Assembly: GCA_036873135.1 (NCBI GenBank)
Contig: JAPTYO010000007.1
Coordinates: 23,170,763-23,234,762 of the forward strand
DNA from: Clarkia xantiana subsp. parviflora
Lineage: Eukaryota > Streptophyta > Magnoliopsida > Myrtales > Onagraceae
DNA length: 64,000 nucleotides
Reading direction: 5' to 3'
The notes under the pieces were generated by a model. The model worked only from the letters and a program-made list of their open reading frames with translations. It made no database searches and had not been told where the DNA came from. Position 1 is the first letter of the stretch. Every line of letters starts with the position of its first letter. Shown piece by piece: positions 59,244 through 64,000 of this stretch. The translations under genes were made by a program, and so were the position numbers.

Positions 59244-60481
59244 ATGGCCTCCTTTGCAACCTTGACTCCGACCACCTTGGTTGCCGCCCGTGCCGCCGTT
59301 GCCCCGAGGAGTTCCTTCGCCGGTTCTTCTTCCCCCGTTCACGGTAATCAAGCTCTAACTTGTTTTTGTTTTTACACTTTTTTTTGCCGTTAGTAACAAA
59401 AGTTAGGTACTTGATTGCAACAATAAACATAAATGAGATGCTTAATACAAACATTTAACAGAAGTTGCCTCAGCTAAAAAAAAAATATCGGATGCCATTT
59501 TGTTAAACGGTGTTTTCTCAGTTACCGGAATTCAATCCCTCATCCTTATGGTTTGCATGATTTATGGAGTAATTAATTCATTTTGTTTTTTATTCACAAG
59601 AATCGCTTAACTGTCAGTTTAAGCATCCACTGGGTTGTGGAGTAATTGGATATGAATGTTATAGAGGATTTATTATTGTGGGGTTAAGAATCTAAAAAAA
59701 ACTCAAATATAGGTCATCTTGCTAATTGTTGTTCCGTATTTAAAATGTTAATATTCAGTGTCTCAACTATTGAAATTTGTTGCTTTTCACTTTTTTTTTT
59801 TTACTGATTTTGGCATTAAAATTAGTGTTTTAAGCAACAAAAATATGTTGTTTTCCACTTTCCGAAATATCAGATTTGTTGTTCATAATTTAGGCTTGTT
59901 TGATGATTAGAAACATATTTTTGTTAAGAGAAAAATTGCAAATCAACCAATTTGATAGTTAAGACATTGAATATCAATATTTTATATCCGTAACAGTGAT
60001 TAATAATATGACTTATAGTTGTAACTGTTTTTAGTTTCTTAAGCCTTGATTGTGTGAGTGATTACATAACTCCTTAAGAAAGTGGAAAAAAAAGTACTTT
60101 CTAACTGAATTAATGAATTTCAGTCTTAAGTTTCACTGTTTGTAGTAATTGTATAACCTTTGCTTTTTACTATTAGGGTTGCCAAAAATATCAATGAAGG
60201 GAAGAGTGCGGTGCAGTGTGGAGGGAAAGCCGTCGGCCTCAGAAGGCAGCATCGGGGTGGCCATGAGCTCATTGGCAGCCATCTGTGCAGCCACGATGTC
60301 GGGTCCCGCCATGGCTCTGGTCGACGAGAGGCTGAGCACCGAGGGAACAGGGCTGCCCTTCGGGTTGAGCAACAACCTGCTCGGGTGGATCCTTTTGGGG
60401 GTGTTCGGTCTCATCTGGTCTTTCTACTTTGCATATGCCGGTTCGCTCGATGAAGACGAAGAGTCGGGATTGTCTCTCTAA
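59244..60481 (+). CDS. PSBW: Photosystem II reaction centre W protein, copy 1
   Basis: PsbW is a nuclear-encoded single-span thylakoid protein that stabilises PSII-LHCII supercomplexes. Exons 59244-59343 and 60177-60481 give 134 aa. The N-terminus ([20 protein letters not shown]) is a stroma-targeting peptide, followed by a hydrophobic thylakoid signal ([17 protein letters not shown]) with an Ala-x-Ala-like cleavage site before [12 protein letters not shown]. The mature part has one membrane helix ([20 protein letters not shown]) and an acidic end ([12 protein letters not shown]). All parts of the family are present. The intron carries a TIR element (59681-60045). The region after the first exon is identical in protein sequence to copy 2. 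Confidence 0.97.
59681..60045. mobile_element. Mutator-like MITE in the psbW copy 1 intron, 365 bp
   Basis: The left end GGGTTAAGAATCTAAAAA and the right end reversed GGCTTAAGAAACTAAAAA start inverted arms of about 100 bp (TATAGGTCAT ... TTAAAATGTTAATATTCAGT). The flanks ATTATTGTG and TTGATTGTG match at seven of nine bases. The same element sits at 61851-62216. Confidence 0.7.
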
Positions 60482-60788
60482 ATGATCGAATGCTTCGATT
60501 TGATGATGCAAGTGTAGATTATGGAGAGAACATATGATTGTGATGTCTCTGTTGTGTTGTTGAAGGTTGTATGTATAATATGCAGTTCAGTGTTACTCTT
60601 TGAAATCAAATCATTCCATATTTCTATCTCCAAAGAAAGTCACGGATATTTAAATTATTTTTTTGTGCTGGATTACAATGTGTTGGGTTTCGACTTAATG
60701 AACGCTCTAGTTAAAGATTAATTAATCTATATACTTGATTTTTTTAAGTGTTTTTTAGGTATGTAGTTAAATATAATCGCAAACAACA

Positions 60789-61091
60789 TTAAAATTGGAT
60801 TTCATTGGGTTAAACATCTTGTTGAATTGCTTTTGCTGTTCGGGTCGTGTGAGTGATGGGTTTGTGGTTCTAGGTGCTGTTTTTAGGAGAGGTTATATTG
60901 CCAATAATGTAACTTTTACATCTTTGATCAAGGGATTATGCCGTGAAGAAAGAATGAATGAGGCGATCAGATTGTTACAGAAGATGGTTTGGTTGGGATG
61001 CAAGCCTAATGTTGTTACATACAGAGTTTCTATCTGAGGATGAAAATTATCAGAAGTACATCCATTTACTCCCTTCATTTCCCATGCAGTA
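60789..61091 (+). pseudogene. Truncated PPR pseudogene
   Basis: Positions 60789-61022 match PPR codons at 57396-57629 without indels; 61024-61091 match the last codons (58812-58880). The deletion between them is not a multiple of three, and the frame stops at 61035-61037 after TYRVSI. There is no presequence, no start codon of the parent and only about two repeats, so it is not functional. Confidence 0.92.
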
Positions 61092-61460
61092 GGAAAATTG
61101 TGAGTTCAACATGCTTTGGAAAATGCCTTCTTGGCTAGACTATCACACAGGGCTAAAATGTCATTTTACCAAATTCCAAGTTGCTGCTATTTTGTTTGAA
61201 GGATTGATGATGAAGGAAATATCTGAGGCTTATGTTCTAGCAGTATTCTTGTTTTGTGATTACACAGGACAGGTGGATGAATATGGTTGGTTAGAGATGG
61301 ATAAGGAGATATCAGACATTCAAAATCTCAGCAAGGATTGTGGACCATGCATATTTGCCACAAATGAAGTGAGATTGCTAGAGAGCTAGTTGTATAGCCA
61401 ACCAACTGACTCCACTATCTCACTAGACCAATACCAAAACTAAGGCATTTCCAACCAACA

Positions 61461-62664
61461 ATGGCCTCCTTTGCAGCCTTGACTCCGGCCACCTTGGTTG
61501 CCGCCCGTGCCGCAGTTGCCCCGACCCCGAGGAGTTCCTTCGCCGGTTCTTCTTCCCCTGTTCTTGGTAATCAAGCTCTAACTTGTTTTTGTTGTTACAC
61601 TTTTTTTTGCCGTTAGTAACAAAAGTTAGTTACTTGATTGGAACAACAAAAATCTCCGATGCCAGTTTGTTAAAATGTGTTTTCTCAACTACCGGAATTC
61701 AATCCCTCATCCTTATGGTTTGCATGATTTATGGAGTAATTAATTCATTTTGTTTTTTATTTACAAGAATCGCTTAACTGTCAGTTTAAGCATCCACTGG
61801 GTTGGGGAGTAGTAATTGGATATGAATGTTATAGAGGATTGATTATTGTGGGGTTAAGAATCTTAAAAAAAAACTCAAATATAGGTTATGTTGCTAATCG
61901 TCGTTCCGTATTTAAAATGTTAATATTCGGTGTCTCAACTTTTAAATTTGTTGTTTTCACTTTTTTTTTTTACTGATTTTGACATTAAAATTAGTGTTTT
62001 AAAGCAACAAAAATATGTTGTTTTCCACTTTCTGAAATATCAAATTTGTTGTTCATAATTTAGGCTTGTTTGATGATTAGAAACATATTTCTGTTAATAG
62101 AAAAAAATTGCAAATCAACCAATCTGATAGTTAAGACATCGAATATCAATATTTTATATACGAGACAGTGGTTAACACATCATTTACAGTTGTAACTGTT
62201 TTTAGTTTCTTAACTCTTGATTGTGTGGGTGATTACATTAAGAAAGTGGAAAAAAACATACCTTTCAGCTATAAAAAGTACTTTCTAACTGAATTAATGA
62301 ATTTCACTCTTAAGTTTCACTGTTTGTAGCAATTGTATAACCTTTAGATTTGCTACTAGGGTTGCCAAAAATATCAATGAAGGGAAGAGTGCGGTGCAGT
62401 GTGGAGGGAAAGCCGTCGGCCTCAGAAGGCAGCATCGGGGTGGCCATGAGCTCATTGGCAGCCATCTGTGCAGCCACGATGTCGGGTCCCGCCATGGCTC
62501 TGGTCGACGAGAGGCTGAGCACTGAGGGAACAGGGCTGCCCTTCGGGTTGAGCAACAACTTGCTCGGGTGGATCCTTTTGGGTGTGTTCGGTCTCATCTG
62601 GTCTTTCTACTTTGCATATGCCGGTTCGCTCGATGAAGACGAAGAGTCGGGATTGTCTCTCTAA
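61461..62664 (+). CDS. PSBW: Photosystem II reaction centre W protein, copy 2
   Basis: Exons 61461-61566 and 62360-62664 give 136 aa. The part encoded after the intron, with the thylakoid signal, membrane helix and acidic end, is identical to copy 1. The transit peptide differs (FAALTPATL, and an extra Thr-Pro in VAPTPRSS, and PVLG in place of PVHG at the junction), which should not harm import. The upstream 370 bp, with the I-box, and the intron element are also duplicated, so the copy is probably expressed like copy 1. No disabling change is visible. Confidence 0.96.
61851..62216. mobile_element. Mutator-like MITE in the psbW copy 2 intron
   Basis: Same element, at the same intron position and in the same orientation as 59681-60045, with its own substitutions. 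It was therefore present before the duplication. Confidence 0.7.
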
Positions 62665-62984
62665 ATGATCGAATGCTTCGATTTGATGATGCAAGTGTAG
62701 AATATGGAGAGAACATATGATTGTGATGTCTCTGTTGTGTCGTTTGAAGGTTTATGTATAATATGCAGTTTAGTGTTACTCTTTGAATTGGTCTTTTTGA
62801 AATCAAGTCATTCCATCACCAAAGAAAGTCACGGATATTTAAATTTTTTTGTGTTGAATTACAAATGTGTGGGTTTCAACTTGAGACTTAATGAACGCTC
62901 CAGTTAAAGTTTCATTAATCTATATACTCAATTTTTTTAAGTCTTTTTAGGTATGTAGTTAAATTTATAATCGCAAACAACATT

Positions 62985-63461
62985 AAATATCTGCTAGTTT
63001 TATATTACTTAAGGTTCATTAAAAAAAATTGAATATTTTTTCTTAGAGAAAATAAAATTTGAAAGAATATAGTAATGTTTGTCTGTTTGGTTAAAATATA
63101 GTTGACTTTAAATGCAGTCGAATTTACGATCGTTATATATTATATTATAAAAGATAATAAATCCAATTTTAGAAAGAAAAATAAAATTATCAGATCTCAA
63201 TGTATGTAATTTGCAATAGTAAATACAGTCAGTAATTGCATACTAGTCAAAACTTTTTTACGCGCATGGGTTTTTTTTTTATCCAACAACGCACATGGAT
63301 TTTGTTCGAGGACGAAAATGAATTGAGTTTTGTTTCCCGTAGAATAAAAAAAGATTGGATAAATTGAATTAATTATGAACCCATAGATAACAATAATAAA
63401 CGCAGAAGAGCCGAAAGGTGCCACCACAAGGCCAATTTCCGCCACGAGTGGGGGACTGACA
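62985..63461. other. Spacer and promoter of glutathione reductase
   Basis: AT-rich DNA; the last 120 bp probably include the 5' UTR of the following gene. No other feature is seen. Confidence 0.5.
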
Positions 63462-63814
63462 ATGGCCACTTCCATCAGCTTCACCACTCCAAAGCTGAAG
63501 CTCGCCACCTCCTCCCTCCCTTTCTACCGAACCCTCCGACCTTTCTCCTTCCTCCCCTCTGTTCCTCAGTCCCTTGTTCTCAATACTCCGGACTCCCACC
63601 CGCGCCGCCGCTTCCGCCGCTTTTCGGTCCGCGCGGAATCCGATAATGGTCCTGAGCCAACTCCTCGCTACGACTTCGATCTCTTCACCATCGGCGCAGG
63701 CAGCGGCGGTGTCCGCGCTTCGCGTTTTGCCGCCAATTTTGGAGCCTCCGTTGCCGTATGCGAGCTGCCCTTCTCTACTATCTCCTCGGAGACCACCGGA
63801 GGCGTTGGTGGAAC
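63462..63814 (+). CDS. GR: Glutathione reductase, plastid/mitochondrial, first exon only
   Basis: Reduces glutathione disulfide with NADPH; the organellar form serves the ascorbate-glutathione cycle. This exon encodes 117 codons plus two bases and ends at a donor GGAAC|GTAAGC; the intron runs past the window end. The start [20 protein letters not shown] opens a Ser/Pro/Arg-rich targeting peptide of about 65 residues. Then [20 protein letters not shown] gives the FAD-binding GxGxxG loop, and the exon ends at TTGGVGGT, just before the redox-active CVxRGCVPKK, which must lie in the next exon to the right. The long transit peptide distinguishes it from the cytosolic enzyme. Confidence 0.93.
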
Positions 63815-64000
63815 GTAAGCTATACATTTTATAACCTTTTTAATGGTTTTAGGTTGTGTTTGGATTGGGGTATTCACAGAGAAAGGGAAGTTGAATTTGA
63901 ATCCCTTCTTTGGATTTGGTCTAGTGAAGAACTTGGGCAGTTTACTATAGTTATAACTCCGCTATGTTGTTCTTGATCTTATGATTTATCGTGGTTGGGG
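63815..64000 (+). other. Start of intron 1 of the glutathione reductase gene
   Basis: Intronic DNA from the donor at 63815 to the window edge. No acceptor followed by the expected Cys-rich exon is seen before the end. Confidence 0.85.

Larger units (their letters stand above)
57396..60788. repeat. Left copy of the PPR-psbW tandem duplication
   Basis: This segment runs from inside the PPR gene through psbW. Its right edge CGCAAACAACATTAAA is met again at 62972-62987. Copy two (60789-62982) begins at the base matching 57396, with TTAAA shared at the breakpoints. Confidence 0.9.
60789..62982. repeat. Right copy of the PPR-psbW tandem duplication
   Basis: It aligns to 57396-60788 with an internal loss of about 1,181 bp in the PPR part (57630 to about 58811) and scattered substitutions. 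The end CGCAAACAACATT is shared with copy 1 and is followed by non-homologous DNA. Confidence 0.9.

Noticed and set aside
61111..61389. 92-codon frame after the PPR pseudogene
   Set aside because: It corresponds to the PPR 3' flank and psbW promoter, where copy 1 has no intact equivalent frame; conservation follows the duplication rather than coding.

Overview
The window is nuclear DNA of a flowering plant, most likely a eudicot. Genes are split by short GT-AG introns, the spacers are very AT-rich, and the products are typical of plants: starch synthesis, photosystem II, an RF-like PPR protein, an ERF factor, a ROP effector and plastid glutathione reductase. The species cannot be named from the sequence. 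Exon limits below were built by hand from splice sites, reading frame and family knowledge, without transcripts. || Layout: (1) 1-2660, minus: ADP-glucose pyrophosphorylase small subunit, cut by the left window edge, with one GC-AG intron. (2) 2.7-7.7 kb: spacer with a PIF/Harbinger-like MITE, a hAT MITE with an 8-bp target duplication and a long-arm Mutator-like hairpin element with a 9-bp duplication. (3) 7.75-19.5 kb, gene-rich: an O-fucosyltransferase-like type II membrane protein (minus), a RIC-type CRIB protein (plus), a NECAP-like endocytic protein (minus) and an EAF6 subunit (minus). (4) 19.6-28 kb, transposon-rich: a hAT-like element, a complete TRIM-type LTR element, half of a Mutator-like hairpin, a deleted Mutator-like element that still carries a CCHC zinc-knuckle exon, and a decayed RNase H relic of a LINE. 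(5) 28.0-28.7 kb, minus: an intronless group IX ERF. (6) 29-34.7 kb: spacer with MITEs and a (TA)41 tract. (7) 35.9-40.1 kb, plus: ATG9, nine coding exons. (8) 43.1-45.8 kb, plus: an organelle-targeted TPR (kinesin-light-chain-like) protein. (9) 46-53.7 kb: Mutator-like hairpins and an AT-rich block built of tandem duplications. (10) 53.8-56.2 kb, minus: an ATL RING-H2 gene and 40S ribosomal protein S20, the latter divergent from (11) an RF-like PPR gene at 57.0-58.9 kb. (12) 59.2-62.7 kb: two psbW genes made by tandem duplication of a segment running from the middle of the PPR gene through psbW, so that a truncated PPR pseudogene sits between them. (13) 63.46 kb to the right edge: first exon of plastid glutathione reductase. 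|| The genes do not form one pathway. Four products are plastid proteins (AGPase, both PsbW copies, glutathione reductase), and ATG9, NECAP and RIC all serve membrane traffic or polarity, but this looks like ordinary gene order rather than a cluster. || The most informative structures are the PPR-psbW tandem duplication, which has readable breakpoints and an older element shared by both introns; the group of Mutator-like hairpin elements that share arms but have different GC-rich minisatellite cores and often carry GTCACGTGAC; and the compact TRIM. I found no CRISPR array, tRNA, rRNA or biosynthetic cluster.
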